NCBI GenBank assembly: GCA_019096195.1
Contig: JAGTXK010000087.1
Location: 124,001-188,000 of the forward strand
Reading direction: 5' to 3'
DNA from: Boletus sp. NGJ
Taxonomy: Eukaryota > Basidiomycota > Agaricomycetes > Boletales > Boletaceae
DNA: 64,000 nt
The notes below the pieces were generated by a model, which worked only from the letters and a program-made list of their open reading frames with translations, had not been told where the DNA came from and did not search any database. Made by a program: the position numbers and the translations under genes. Positions 11,091-23,755 of the stretch are shown here, piece by piece (positions within the stretch are counted from its first letter, which is position 1; the number at the start of each line of letters is the position of its first letter).

Positions 11091-14055
11091 ATGGCTCCCG
11101 TCGCTGTTTCTTCGCCAGTCACCCCTGTCAATGCCATTCATGCATTGAAGGTATCTCTCTCGAGCTCAATCGCCCGAGAGACTCTCCTTGATGTTCTCTC
11201 TCGCGCTGTCCACCAATACCCTCACCATCAACTGGGTTTCGTCTCCTCAGCCCACAACTCTTCCATTCAAACAAAGACTTTCTACCAATTCGGTCAACAA
11301 ACCCTCTCTCTGGCGAAAGCTATCCGTGCCTGGGGCAGGCCCGCTGGATCAGTAATCATCATCTACGTCACTGAGCACGAGGACAACATGGCAGCTATTT
11401 GGGCCTGCCTCCTCGCTGGCTATGTGCTTGCAGCCCGCCTTGAGTGCTCAGCAGGCCCACAAGGAGGGTCATGTCACTCACATCAAGAACATTTTCTCTT
11501 CGGCGACCTGGTTGACGAACGAGAGCAGCATTGACCAAGTGCAGCCCATCCCTGGCCTCGACATCCACTTGCTCTCCGAGTTGAAAGCTTCAGCCGTGAC
11601 ATCGGGCGCGGACTTTGCTGTCCACGTCCCCAAGCTTGACGATGAAGCCACCTTTTCTTGACTTCCGGGTCGACTGGTTTCTCCAAGGCTGTCGCGCACA
11701 CGTACCGCACCATCATCGCTGCATGCTATGCCAAGGGCCGAAGCTACGGCCTCACTTCAGAGTCCAAGATCATGAACTGTGAGTTTTATGATTGCATATT
11801 AGATGGTGTGCTAACGTGGAATCAGGGGTCGGATTTGACCACGTCGCTGGATCGCTCGAAATGCATTTCACACCACTCATATGGTGCATCACAGCTGCAC
11901 GTGCATGCGTCTGCCATTCTCTCTGACCCCTTGTGATACCTCCGCTCAATCGAGGAGAATGTTTGTGATGAATGGTGTTCCGAGTTTCATGTGTCTAACT
12001 GTTGTTTAACTCAGTCAATCAAGGCCGCATTCACACCCAACTTCTTGCTCGCTAAAATCACACGCGACCTCGAGAAATGCACCGACCTCTTCGGGAAATT
12101 CAACCTTACTTCCCTCAGGCGCATCAACAATGGTAGTGAAGCAGTTTGTCGTTTTCCACAGAACCCTGAGGAATCTCGCGAAGAATGGCGATGCCTCGTT
12201 CGTCATCTCCGCTAAATTCGGTATGACGGAGACCTGGTAAGTTAAGGGTGTGCATCATGCTGTTTGCAATCTAAATGGAACTTTTTCAGTGCTGGATGCA
12301 TGTATGACCCCACTGACGTCTTGGCCACACCTCCCACACACGAGTTCTTGGAGCTCGGCATGCCCATTCCCGGGTGCGAGGCGCGGATCGTGAATCCCGA
12401 GGACGGTGTTATTCCCCGCCCTGATGGTCAGAGCGGAGAACTCCAAGTCCGCGATCCAATGATATTTGTTCGGTACTACAACCTCGAAGCAAGCTTTATT
12501 CAGGCTGGTTGGTACCGCACTGGTGATGTCGGTATCATCGAAAATGACAAGACGAGACTGAGTGAGCGTATCAAGGACACTGTCATTGTGCACGGTGTCT
12601 CGTACGGTATCCCAGAACTGGAGACACATCTCCAGACGGTCGAGGGCGTCACTCACTCGTTCCTCGCTGCTGCACCCTGTCGTGCGCCTGGCCAAGAAAC
12701 CGAGGGTTTCGTCGTTTTCTACTTGCCGACATTCGATCTCAACGGCGAGGATGCCCCCATCAGGCTCTTTGCTACCCACCGTGCTCTCCGCGATGTCTCT
12801 GCGAAGATGATCACTCTTCCCCCTCAACTCATCATCCCATCCCTGGCGATCAAATGGAGTGGCTTGCCAAGCACATCGTCCACGCCGAGGAGTTTCTGAA
12901 CATTGCTCGCGGTCCAAGCTTCGTTATCCCATCCACTGAGACTGGGAAGATCCTGGCTCGCACCTACGCCAACATCTTTAACCTCAACGTAAGCGACATG
13001 TCTGCTGGCGACAACTTCTTTGAACTCGGCGGTACCTCGATTGACGTTATCACACTCAAGCGCGAGGGAGAGACTGCGTTTGAGTTGCCAGAGATTTCCA
13101 CTCTCCAGATCCTGAAATACCACATCCTCTCCAGCTTGGCAAAATATGTTGACTCTTTGATTTCCAAGAACGCGAGCACTAAGGAGTACGATCCCATCGT
13201 TCCACTCAACCTCAGCAGCAAAAAGACTCCCATCTTCATGGTGTCGGGTGAAGTTCTCATCTTCGTTAACCTCGCCAAGTACTCCCTGAACGAGCAGCCC
13301 TTCTATGTATTCCGTGCGTGGGGTTTCGAACCCGGCCACCCGTTCTTTGGTTCCATGGACGAGATGGTTTCTTCTTACGCAGCAGCTGTCAAGCGGACGC
13401 AGCCTCACGGTCCTTATGCCATTACTGGTTACTCGTATAGTGGTGTCGTCGGCGTTCGAAGTTGCCAAGCGACGTGAAGCCATGGGCGATGAAGTCAAGT
13501 TCACCGGTCTTATCAACATTCCTCCTCAACATTGCAGACCGGATGCACGAGATCTACTCGACGGGCGGTATGCTTAACCTCTCGTACTTCCTTAGTTTCG
13601 TGAGCAAGCAAGATGCCCACGACCTCGCACTGACATTGAGGCCCTTCACACGCAAGGAGCAGCTCGACGTCGTCTGGAAGTTGTCTCCTCCCGAGCGTGA
13701 GTCTCCGCGAACTCCAGCTCATGCCCGAGAAGCTTGATCACTGGGTTGACATCGCCGGCTCGTTGATCGAGTGTGGTAAGACATATGACCCGAGTAGCTC
13801 AGTTTGCGAGTTGATCGCCTTTGTTCATTTGCCCATCCGTACTGACAATGCGTTGATTTCAGTGTCAGTCGAGGTGTTCTATGCCAACCCACTCCGTGGT
13901 AGCAAGGAGGACTGGTTGAATAAGCAGCTCAAGCCTTGGACAGGAGTTACAACCGTGGCGAGCTCGCGTACACCGATGTTCCCGGACAGCACTACACACT
14001 CATGGACTTTGACCACGTTCCTGGTTTCCAGAAAATCTTCCGCAATCCATCGTAG
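11091..14055 (+). pseudogene. atrA-like: Atromentin-synthetase-like (A-T-TE) pseudogene
   Basis: Remains of a single-module NRPS-like enzyme. Intact relatives adenylate 4-hydroxyphenylpyruvate, load it on a carrier domain and release the dimeric quinone atromentin through a thioesterase. The order is visible: N-terminus MAPVAVSSPVTPV, A-domain motifs TSGSTGFSKAV and GWYRTGDVG, carrier motif NFFELGGTSID (about 13010-13045), and TE with GYSYSG near 13430 holding the nucleophilic Ser. Introns are recognisable at about 11780-11826, 11960-12014 and 12238-12290. Decay is clear: frameshifts near 11430, 11650, 11880, 12140, 13448, 13530, 13700 and 13945, an in-frame TGA near 11934, a deletion near 12850 removing the A10 region expected to hold the catalytic Lys, and a small deletion near 13245. 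No aminotransferase or oxidoreductase partner is visible. The family call is strong; the exact substrate is inferred. Confidence 0.85.
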
Positions 14056-14239
14056 TAGAGGGGTATCCTTTCAAATTACAAAGATCTTCTGCTATTCACT
14101 ATTTGTTGTTTATCTTTGCATACACATCACAGCATTCTCTATTTTTCCACTTTACTATGTAACGTAGCAGAAGGATACTTATGGTCCAGTGACTTGGATG
14201 ATGTACCTGTCTGACCACATGAGCAAAAATACTATAATT

Positions 14240-17200
14240 GCGCCATCATTTGAGAGTACGGGTTCACGTGTCTGTGACGAGGTTGGGAGGGCTCATGAAT
14301 GGTCTCGAAACAAGTATGCTCGATGATCTACTACCAACACCAAGGTCAGCTCAGGACTGGGACTGTCCCAGGCTTATCATCATACTGACTGATGCTGCGA
14401 TATACACGAACTGAACAAACTGCATGGTGGATGTTCCACTCGCTCGTGGTACAGTGTACTAGTATCTACGTAGATGTAATGCATTCAACATTTCAATCAA
14501 TGTGTCCCGTCATGTGTACCTGAGCGACAACACAACAACCACATGGGATATCTGATCAAGAGGGTCCCATAGCCTGATTCTTCGTGATGCTGATCGACTG
14601 TAAGTCGAATAGTGTAGGTGAAAGGAAAGTAGCGCGCACCGTTACACGGAATCCCGCGGGCGAGGGTTGAGATGGATTGGTAGCTGGTTGGGTCTGATGG
14701 GACGTGAGCTGACGTGACGAAGTCCATCATCACCAGAAAGAGACGCACTGGGTCGGCTTCCCTTGTATCCGTAGCACCTTGTCCACTACGAGAAGCGCCT
14801 TCGTTCGGCTGCTTGGGAACAGTAGTCTTGGCAGTTGATTTATCCTGTAACGCTGTGTGAGGAGCCCTGCATCGAAACTCGAGGCACAACGAACCTGTTG
14901 TCTTCTGATCGATCTTGCAGCTACTCGCTAGAATAATATGTTAGATACATCACGTCCAATCATTTATCAAGGAACAGCACCCACTGGCGTAAGTTGACCT
15001 GCAGCCATCCACGAAGGTCCCTCGTGCCTGTCATCAACTCTTGGTGAGGAGTGGGAAAGAGATCGACGATCGGCAGGCTCGCGTGAATTTCCGAAAAGTC
15101 GATTGGGTTTGTGCGACATTGGATCCTTGTTACTCTTTCTGAACCTCGTCTGGAACCACCTCTTGACCACCCTGGTGCCCTTGAACGACTCAAGATTTTC
15201 TTCTCGACGTGTCTCTCCAGGGGAGGCCACTGGCGGGTACACTGACGGCTGTGATATAACGCGGGACGGGCCCAGTGGTTCTTCATGAGGATCAGAAGAA
15301 GAGGGTGGGGATGGAGCCTCCGGCGGCGTCAACACAGAAGCAAGAGAAGGATCACCAACCTCGCCATAGTTGAACTCATCAACAGGCGTGCTCGACATTA
15401 CCTCAGGCTATGCTATTGTGAGAACTCGCTTCGAAGGGGAAACGAATGAACTCGTACGTCGAGGAGATCACTATCGCCATCAGACTCGAGATGACTGGGC
15501 TTCCCAGGATCTTGCTGGTGACGAAGTCAGCGAAACTGTTTGGTGACGGAATGACAAAATCGGACTGGGGTGGAGTCACGTACTTTGCCATTGTGGCTGC
15601 CAGATATCGAAGGCCACCCGTCTTGTTGTGGTTCCTTGCGAGTAGATACCAATGTGAGAGGCAGAATACCAGCTTATTCAACATGCAAGGGCCAAGAAAG
15701 CACAAATACTTACATTAAAAGGACCGTATGAGTCTGCAAGCACACCGTTGAGATGACGAATGGCAATTTTCCCGTCAATTCGCCCAGTTGCGAGATAGCT
15801 GCTGTCCCGAGAGATGGCGATCGACCGTATCCGATCGCTTTCTTCGATGACGGCACCGGTCTGTGAGAGTGTCGATGTGCCCAGGAACAAGATCGAACGG
15901 CTTTCAAAGGTGGCAATGAATTTGCCATTCGGGGCGAGAGCGAGAGAGGTGACACCACCAGGAATTTGCAATTCGGCGAGCTTGGACCCTGTCGACACAT
16001 CAAAAGACTTGATTTTGTCGTCATTGGATGTGGCAAAGATTTGTTGACCGTCGCTTGACCACAAGAGCGGAGTGGCTGGACCGAATTCGGGTGTGGTTGT
16101 GTCGATGGTGATGAGCTCGTCGCCGTTGCGACTGTCGAAAATGCGAATGGAGCGACCGTAGCATGCAGTGGCGATTTGCTCGCCATCCGGGGAGAACTTG
16201 ACTCCAGTGATATGATTGTCATGCTTGAGTGGGCCAACGAGTCGCTCTCCCGTCTGGATGCTCCAAATGCTCGCATTTTTGTAAGTCCCAGTGGCAAATT
16301 GAGTCGAATCTGGGGAGATGTCCACTGCCCACACCCTGTTTCTCCCTTCCACGTCGATGACCTTTTCACGTATCTCTCCGTCCCACACGCTTGCCCCGCT
16401 GTTCGTCCCACAAACTATCCACTTGCCATCCCTCGACACAGAAATGGCGTACACCTCCATTCCTGTTTGCTTTGTGACCTCTTGACTATCTGAAAGTCGC
16501 CATCGTTGAATCCCATCACTACCCCCGCCTAAAAGATGCTCTCCGTCAGGGTGGAACGCAACCGCCCGTACATAGCAGTCAGAGCGACCTGTCTCAAGGA
16601 CCATTGTTTGGTCTTACTAAATGGTTAGCATTGCTCAATCACACCTCGGAGCTGCTACCCACCGGTGTTCGTCGACGACATCCTCACGAATGGTACACAG
16701 TTGTCGGCTTCGAAGAGTGGAAGAACAACGTGTTTTGGTTTACTCGTGGTACGCAAATATACTCCCATAAACACGTTTCCTTGTTCTCAATGTGGTCTGT
16801 TCGCACACTGCCTCGTGTCTTTGGCGCTCATTCTTGTTTAGGATCCCAACTACCCAGGTAATCAGTCAACGTCTGCGTATGCTTGTCACGTCTACGCTAC
16901 GAGACTCTATCCACCACAAGTTTACAATCCGCATTTGTCCAACTCGCCGTATTCTGCGCAAAGGCAGAAAATGTGGCACTCATAATTAATTCTACATCCT
17001 GCACCCCGTTGAGATGTCCGTTCAAGAGTTGAAGGCGCTCGACAATGTGACTGATCGGCTGCTCAGAATAACAAGTCAGTCGCATTATTACCTGTTTCTT
17101 CTGCCATACGGTTGTCGATGTCACGGAGTTCGTCTCGCATTCCACCTCGGCAAACGAGACATTTATTCGGATACGCAAATAATCTTTGGACCCACGTTTC
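14240..17200 (-). repeat. WD40 duplication unit, copy B (complete)
   Basis: The longest version of a unit that recurs at 9060-10180, 21371-23755 and 24601-25528. It includes the WD40 gene, 3' flank (14240-14497, shared with 24625-24880) and 5' flank (16607-17200, shared with 9490-10180). The flanks are shared as closely as the coding part, so the duplications were of genomic DNA, not of processed mRNA. Confidence 0.75.
14497..16606 (-). CDS. WD40 beta-propeller protein, copy B
   Basis: Minus-strand gene. The main exon (about 15710-16604, ATG at 16604) encodes seven WD-type blades ending in QRWRL, ASVWDG, ASIWSI, IRIFDS, IKSFDV, a degenerate sixth and IAIRHL, enough for one complete propeller. 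It ends at a good donor (GTAAGT) after SYGPFN. Downstream exons at about 14967-15400 (Pro/Ser-rich, then basic, with RVVKRWFQTRF) and 14497-14890 (polar tail) are conserved in copies C and D. Agaricomycetes have large families of such proteins with disordered C-termini. No NACHT or other effector domain is recognisable. Upstream sequence to 17200 may hold another exon. Partner and function are unknown. Confidence 0.6.
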
Positions 17201-17702
17201 AAAAACTCTCTCCCACACCCACGAGGGTGCTACAAGGTAATTGGGTTGTCGAGCGACGAGCAGCCGCCGTCCGGTGGAAAGACACTTACCTCCAGAGTGT
17301 TGGCTGCCCTCCTGAGCCTCAGTATTCGTCGCTTTGTCTCAGGTCCCCTCGTAACGGTGATTCTCATATCCCCCGAGTTTCTGTTGCTCCTGCTCGCACC
17401 TCTGCTAATAGCATGTGGGACCTCTGCATGCATAGTACACAAACAACCATGGCAGGTTGGTGTAAAAGGGTTGATCTCTTGTTCGACATAGTGAGAACGT
17501 TGGCTTGCATTGTTGTCCCTCGTACCCTCGGCTAGCATGGTTTACAATAGCCATGAAAAAGAGCTATAAGGTATAGTATATAAAAATGTGGTACGATACA
17601 AAGAGGCGTAACCTTCCTTACTCTCTGCTTGATCTGCATCGATATCCTTCACACTTCTGTGCCCCATCATGACTATCCTCATACAAGTGCATCTGCATGA
17701 CA
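17201..17702. other. Intergenic spacer
   Basis: No gene recognised. The plus-strand frame 17014-17535 crosses the end of the WD40 unit and has no motif. Confidence 0.35.
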
Positions 17703-18611
17703 CTACGTGTCGCTCAGCCAAACTTTGAGCTGTTTCACAAGTTTCTTGGCGGCAACCTCCAACTTCTCGTCCCTTGTCCTCGTGACTTCCAAGATCGTCC
17801 GCTTTCTGCTCGTCGTGGTTGATACAAGGCCGACCTTCCTAGGAGAAAACGATATGGACAACATAGAGAACGGGAGGGGAGCGGGTCTGGTGACCCCGCT
17901 ACAGTAATTTGCAGAACTGCTTGAGCTAGTATTGTTGCCAAGGTGGGACCCGGAACCAGCCGACGAAGAGGAGACGCCAGGTGGATTGGTGTGCACCACC
18001 CCCTCACGGAGACCATAATAGCGCACCAGGTCTTCCAGACGGCTGCGTGGCTGCATGAGATCAAAGAGGTCCTTGAATGACTCTTCGCGCTCAAGGTGCA
18101 GTTCGGTGTCATCCATCATCACGTCCTCGCGCACTTTGAGTGCAATGAAGAGATCGAGGACTTGTGTCTCGCGTTGCATTGTCTCCACAGGACCAACAGA
18201 GGACGAGGTTGAAGTGGAGAGAGGAAACGGGTCAGACGTGTATGGAACGCGGATAAGGGACTCATAGGCGGGCAGATAAATAGAGCGCAGCACGTGCATG
18301 CAAGCTACAGGGTATGTCAGATCCTGGTCATCTATGTGATGGGTGGTATGATTACCAATGTAAAACGACCTGTTCACCAAACGGAGTTGGTGCGATAACC
18401 AATACAGTGTCTTGCGCTGGCGCTCAGGCCGACTCTCATCTATCCTAGGTGCCCAGGGAAATGTCGTGTATACGATCTTGAGGAGCAGATGCGGGGCCAA
18501 TGTGGCTAGGCTCTGGTGGGACCGATTCCCAGGAAATGGGGGTGGGGCAACCGAAGCCGCTTGAACGTAGGGCGGAGGAGGGATCATACACTTTTCGTCG
18601 AGGATAACCAT
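17703..18611 (-). CDS. Basidiomycete protein of unknown function
   Basis: Open frame of 302 codons starting MVILDEKCM. Features: Pro-rich N-terminus (PPPPYVQAA), a leucine-rich stretch LATLAPHLLLKIVYTTFPW resembling an F-box-like helix, the block RQRKTLYWLSHQLRLVNRSF, then ACMHVLRSIYLPAYESLIR, a Ser-rich loop and a basic C-terminus. A 51-bp intron at 18305-18355 (GTAATC..CTGAC..TAG) keeps the frame and would otherwise add 17 residues between SFYI and ACMHVL; spliced, the product is 285 aa. The blocks look like a conserved hypothetical protein I associate with basidiomycetes, but I cannot name a function. No disabling change is seen. Upstream minus-strand sequence to 18852 may be 5' UTR. Confidence 0.7.
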   Translation of the reverse strand: MVILDEKCMIPPPPYVQAASVAPPPFPGNRSHQSLATLAPHLLLKIVYTTFPWAPRIDESRPERQRKTLYWLSHQLRLVNRSFYIGNHTTHHIDDQDLTYPVACMHVLRSIYLPAYESLIRVPYTSDPFPLSTSTSSSVGPVETMQRETQVLDLFIALKVREDVMMDDTELHLEREESFKDLFDLMQPRSRLEDLVRYYGLREGVVHTNPPGVSSSSAGSGSHLGNNTSSSSSANYCSGVTRPAPLPFSMLSISFSPRKVGLVSTTTSRKRTILEVTRTRDEKLEVAAKKLVKQLKVWLSDT

Positions 18612-20060
18612 GGCAGATGTTGGGTGTGGGCACTACCAGGAAATACCCGACCGAGGTTATTCCCAGAACAGAGGCAACTTGCAGCAGTAGAATGGTGTTG
18701 ACGACGTTCAAGCACGTCTCAGTCAGACGGCGAAATCGCCCTCGTAGAGAATGGTGTGAGAGGAGGCCAGTTCCCAAGTTGCTCACCTGTGATTTGCTAC
18801 CGTCATGATGATGTTTACATGCAAATAGCGAGGACATGTGACCCCGGGTCATCTTGATCTCATATTGACGATCAGATACACATGGGTTACTAGCACACTG
18901 TCTCGTTTTGCTCTCGTCATACCACGGAGCTTTTCACCACTCAAGTACTCAATGTTCTTCCGGAGAACGCATAATACCTTCAAACTTTCGCGGGATAGTC
19001 ACGATTGGTAGCGCTGAATCGCAACGAGTCTGCATGCTTTTGTCCCTACACTACATGTCTTTCAGGAAGTATACCACATCAGTCTTCCAACAGGGATGCG
19101 CGCAAGGAGGTCAATAGGTGTTCCCTCTTGGTGTCCGTTAGTTGGTTAATTTTCCCATCAGATATTGGCAAACTTGGTGGGCCGACTACGTGTAACATCT
19201 CACAGACCCCGACGATCCTCCAAACTTTGCCATGGTTTCGACGCACACAGAAGGTCATTCTACAGGATCTTGTTACCCGTACAGTGCAGCAAAGTGCCAA
19301 TCGAGCGTTTTTGAAGCACGGAGCAGGAGCGACTGAAGCACTGCCACGACCATCCCTTCCCCTTGCCGCTCCAGTCCCCTCGCACCACAACGAAGAAGGT
19401 GACGACGGCGCCGATGTGTCGTCGTCCCAGTAGTCAAATATGAGCACACGAACCCAAACACGAACGTAACGCACGATGGCCATAGTAGACCACTTATAGT
19501 TCAAGCAATCCATCCCGAGCTCCAATACTTAGAATGGGCCGAAGCTCCCACCGGAGTAAAGGCTCTCAGAGTAAAGAAGCTTGCGATTTGGCTGTGTGCG
19601 CACTCACCGTTTAAACCACAGCGGATCCCGCTTTGGCTCATGCGTTAGGCTTGGTTCATGTTCGCAACCACATGGCCATTTTTTGATGAGCCAAGACACG
19701 GGATTCTATCCTGCCTACCTGTCGAAATACTATGGACAACTCTGGATTGCTCGATCCCATCGCGCTGCGAAGAGCCCCACTAGGAGTGGAGCCCGTCAAC
19801 AAAGTCACGCATGCAACACACCACCGCCGCCTCATCATCCGTGATCCTGATCCTCAGCAGACGTCCCGGCATATCTGCTCTGACCCAAACATCATCAAGT
19901 AACAGAGATATTATCTTGCCGTCTCCTACCGATACGAAGACATCGTCCCTAGGAATGTAGATAAAGAGGATCAACTCGGTTTAAAGAAGACATTCGTTTC
20001 GAAGATCGAAGTTATCATGGAATCTCCGCCTATTGGATCGACCTGACGTCGATGGATGAG
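18612..20060. other. Intergenic, one possible gene fragment
   Basis: Mostly unassigned. The plus-strand frame 19005-19433 ends in a plausible protein tail (LVTRTVQQSANRAFLKHG, then a Pro-rich and acidic end) and could be the last exon of a small or decayed gene. No start, splice pattern or family could be fixed. A minus-strand frame at 19780-19974 (64 aa) may belong to the gene model at 20080-20514. Confidence 0.3.
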
Positions 20061-20079
20061 ACGACCTCACTAGAAGAGA

Positions 20080-20514
20080 TCAACCAGGATCTGTACCGTA
20101 TGGCCGATGTTTACCATGGACGCAGTTCACGCTTATCATCCTCTGCCCCCCTGCTGAGGTCACCGAGGAACAGGCATGGATGACACACGGATAACGTCTC
20201 TGGACTTTTCCTGGGCCCTCTTGAGCCGTGAGCTGCGCTTCAAATTCAGAGATGGCGAGGTCATCCCCATCACCCTTCATCAGCTCGCGAACCACGCCTA
20301 CCCCCACTTTGCCCGAGGAGTCCACCATCATCAATTCATACGGACTGAACGATCCGCTGGACGGGTTGGAAAGACTTTCGTTACTCAAGTCTAACCTTTG
20401 GCGATGCACGAGCAACAGGATACAACAAGTAAAGATTATGAACCCTTGTTTAGGGCGGAGGGGGTGTACGTACTCATGGGCTTCTGCGAGCATCGCATCG
20501 ATCTCCACTTCCAT
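20080..20514 (-). CDS. Unknown spliced gene fragment
   Basis: Minus strand, ATG at 20514, beginning MEVEIDAMLAEAHE. A strong donor (GTACGT) and an acceptor about 75 bp on would join this to LDLSNESLSNPSSG, followed by PYELMMVDSSGKVGVGVVRE and ISEFEAQLTAQEGPGK. The spliced reading is regular, polar and alternates helix-like and glycine-rich parts, as expected of real protein. Later exons are not clear, and the frame degrades after about 20190. I do not recognise the family. It may be a live small gene with more exons to the left or a relic. Confidence 0.35.
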   Translation of the reverse strand: MEVEIDAMLAEAHEYVHPLRPKQGFIIFTCCILLLVHRQRLDLSNESLSNPSSGSFSPYELMMVDSSGKVGVGVVRELMKGDGDDLAISEFEAQLTAQEGPGKVQRRYPCVIHACSSVTSAGGQRMISVNCVHGKHRPYGTDPG

Positions 20515-20519
20515 TTGAT

Positions 20520-21370
20520 TTGAGGGTACTTAGGTGCCCAATTTGCTCCCATAGGCCTCCTTTGATATCTATCTTTCCGCGAGATTATCTTCCACGCGAC
20601 AAAGATGCAAACCACCTATTATTTCATACCCCCGCGCAAATCTCACGTTTGTCATTCTTGACTTTTGTTTTCCGGGTGACTTACTGCAGAAGGAACTTGA
20701 CTTACTCTCCGAATATTGCACAGTGGTCGATAAGCTCGTGATCTACCTTCGCCCCTGGCTCGAGCTAAAATCACACCTTGTCCTTCCGCCGGTTTCTTAC
20801 CTCGGTCTACACTCCAAAGCTGTAAAGGGACCGCATTTCCATTACCAGGCATTGGTTTCTGCTCTCATGACCCTGACGGCGCCAAAACTAAGGATCGTTC
20901 AGCTACTGCATGCTTGTGCGGAGGAGGAGTTGCGCGAAAGCGTGTCTTCGTTTGCTGCAGAGGATCGTGCTTGTCTAGTTTTATGCAGTTTCTCGTTAGA
21001 AGATTCCAGAGGTCGTGTACTGCTTTCTTGAAGGAGCCCTATGGGTTGGCTCTGTATGCGCGGGTTGGGGTATTATTAAGTTTTACCACACTTGCATTTG
21101 TTCTACAGACCAATGGAACTGATGAACTTTCCATCTCCAGTTCGAACCGGTCAATGCCCCGCTTGGTCTGTCGGACGGGGGCAAGCTTACACATGCAGTC
21201 GGCAAGTATATACCATCATCGCTGCGACGGAAACGGGGCCGACGATTATGTGCGTGCAAAAACGGTTACCTTTAATCCAGATGAAAGTTGCCAGTCAACG
21301 AGAGTGCTGGCTACCATGGTTTCATCTATGTATAGGCGGAAGATGCACCCTCTTGCCAAAGTGCTCGCAA
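20520..21370. other. Intergenic region with a shared repeat block
   Basis: No gene recognised. The block at about 21240-21320 resembles 9100-9165, the sequence to which truncated WD40 copy A is joined, so it belongs to the same history of local duplication. Confidence 0.35.
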
Positions 21371-23755
21371 GAACAGTGTGATATCTACTACATGTAATGT
21401 ATTCAAAGATTGAGATCAACGTGTTCCGTCATGTGTACCCGAGCAACAACACAACAACCACATTGGATATCTCAGGCTGATCGAAAACCTGAGCTTCCCA
21501 TAGCCTGATTCTTCTTGGCGCTGATCTACTGTGAGTCTAACGATGTGGGTGAAAAGAAAATAATGTGCACCGTTACATGGACCCCCGCGGCCGACGGTTG
21601 AGATGGATTGGTGGCTTGTTGCACCTGATGGGTGAGCTGACGTGACGAGGTCTAGCATCACCACAGAGACGTACTGTGGCCGCTTCCCTTGCATCCACAG
21701 TACCTTGTCCACTGAGAGAAGCGCCTTCAACGTTTGGCTGCTTGGGAACAGTAGTCTTGGAAGCTGATTTATCCTGTAAAGTGTGATGAGTGTCCCTGCG
21801 TATAAAGTCGGGATACAACGAACCTCTTGTTTTCCCCATGATGTCGTGACCGTTCGCTAGAATGATATTTTAGACACCACATTTGATAGTCTATCAAGGG
21901 AAAGCACTCACTTCCCTGCATTGAGCTGCAGCCATCCTCGAAGGTCCCTCATGCCTGTCGTCCACTCTAGGTGAGGAGTGGGAAGGAGATTGACGATGGG
22001 CAGGCTCGCGTGACTTTCCGAAAAGTCAATTGGGCTTGTGTGACACTGGGTTACTCTTCCCGAACTTTGTCTGGAGCCACCTCTTGACCACTACGGTGCC
22101 CTTGGATGACTTGAGAATTTCCTTTCAATGTGCCTCTCCAGGGGAGGCCACTGGCAGGTACACTGATGACTGTGATATAACACAGGATGGGCCCAGCGGT
22201 GGTACCTTGTCTTTATGAGGATCAGAAGGAGAGGCTGGTGATGGAGCGTCCAGCGGTGTCAACACGGAAGCAATAGAAGGATCACCAACTTCACCATAGT
22301 TGAACTCGTCAACAGGCATGCCCGACCTTACCTCGGCCTATGCTATCATGAAAATGTGCATCGAGGGGAAAATGAATGAACTCGTACTTCGAGAAGATCA
22401 GCATCGCTGTCCTCGGACTCGAGGTGACTGGGCTTCCCAGGATCTTCCTGGTGATGAAGTTAGCGAAACTGTTTGGTGATGGAATGACAAAATCCGACTG
22501 AGGTCAAGTCATGTACTTTGCTGTCATGGCTGCCAGATATCAAGGCTGTTCATCCTTGCAAGTTGATACCTAAGTAGTTTGTCAATGTGAGAGGCAGAGT
22601 AGCAGCTTATCCAACATGCAATGGTCAAGAAAGCATAAATACTTACATGAAAAGGACCATATGAGTCTGCAAGCACACTGTTGAGGTGACGAACAATAAT
22701 TTTCCCATCAACTTGCCCAGTCGCAAGATAGCTACTGTCCTAAGAGACAGCAATTGACCATATCTGTTCACTATCCTTGATGACAGGACCAGTCTGAGAC
22801 AGTGTCGATGTGTCCAGGAATGCAATCAAATGGCTTCCAGAGGTGGTGATGAATTTATCATTGGGAGCAAGAGGGTAGACACCACTTGGAATGTGCAATT
22901 CAGCAAGCTGGGACCCAGTAGACACATCAAAAGACATGATTTTGTCATCATTGGATGCGGCAAAGATTTGTTGACCATTGCTTGACCACATAGGTGGAGT
23001 GGCTGGACCAAATTCGGGTGTGGTGGTGTTGATGGTGATAAGCTCATGGCCATTGTGACTGTCGAAAATGTGGATGGAGTGACTGTAGCATGCAGTGGCG
23101 ATGTGCTCCATTGGGGGAGAACTTGACTGCAGTGATAATATTGTCATGCTTGAGTGGGCCAACAAGTTGCTCTCCAGTGTCAATTGTCCAAATGCCCACT
23201 TCGCTTGAGTGAGTCCCAGTGGCAAATTGGGACAATTCTGGAGAAATATCCACTGCCAACACCCAGTCTCTGCCCTCTACGTTGATGACCTTTTCACATA
23301 TCTCTCTGTCCCACACACTTGCTCCCTTCCCAGTCCCACATGCTATCCACTTGCCATCCCTCAACACAGAAATGGTGAACACCTCCACTCCTGTTTGCTT
23401 TGTGGCCTCTTGACTATCTGAAAGTTGCCATTGTTGAATCCCATCACTACCCCCGCCTAAAAGATGCTCTCCGTCAGGGTGGAACGCAACTGCGCATACA
23501 ACGCCAGAGCAACTGGTGTCAAGGACCATTGTTTGGTCTTCCTGGAGTGTCAGCATTGCTCAATCACACCTCGGAGCTGCTACTCACCGGTGTTCGTCGA
23601 CGACATACTCACCAATGGTACATGGTTGTCGGCATGTTTTAGTTTATTCATGGTACGCAAATATACTCCATAAACATGTTTCCTTTGCTGGTCTGTTCGC
23701 ACACTGCCTCGTCTTTGACACTCATTCTTATCCCAGCCACGTGACCTCGTTGATC
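21371..23755 (-). pseudogene. WD40 gene copy C, decayed
   Basis: Collinear with copy B over its length: 5' flank near 23570-23755, propeller about 22680-23520 (AFHPDGEHLLGGGSDGIQQW, then ISVLRDGKWIACGT), Pro-rich exon near 22125-22320 (SSVYLPVASPGE) and 3' tail near 21416-21840. The propeller is split between at least three frames (22643-22825, 22740-23225, 23044-23556) and parts of the basic segment are missing. Clear homology but no intact product. Confidence 0.75.
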
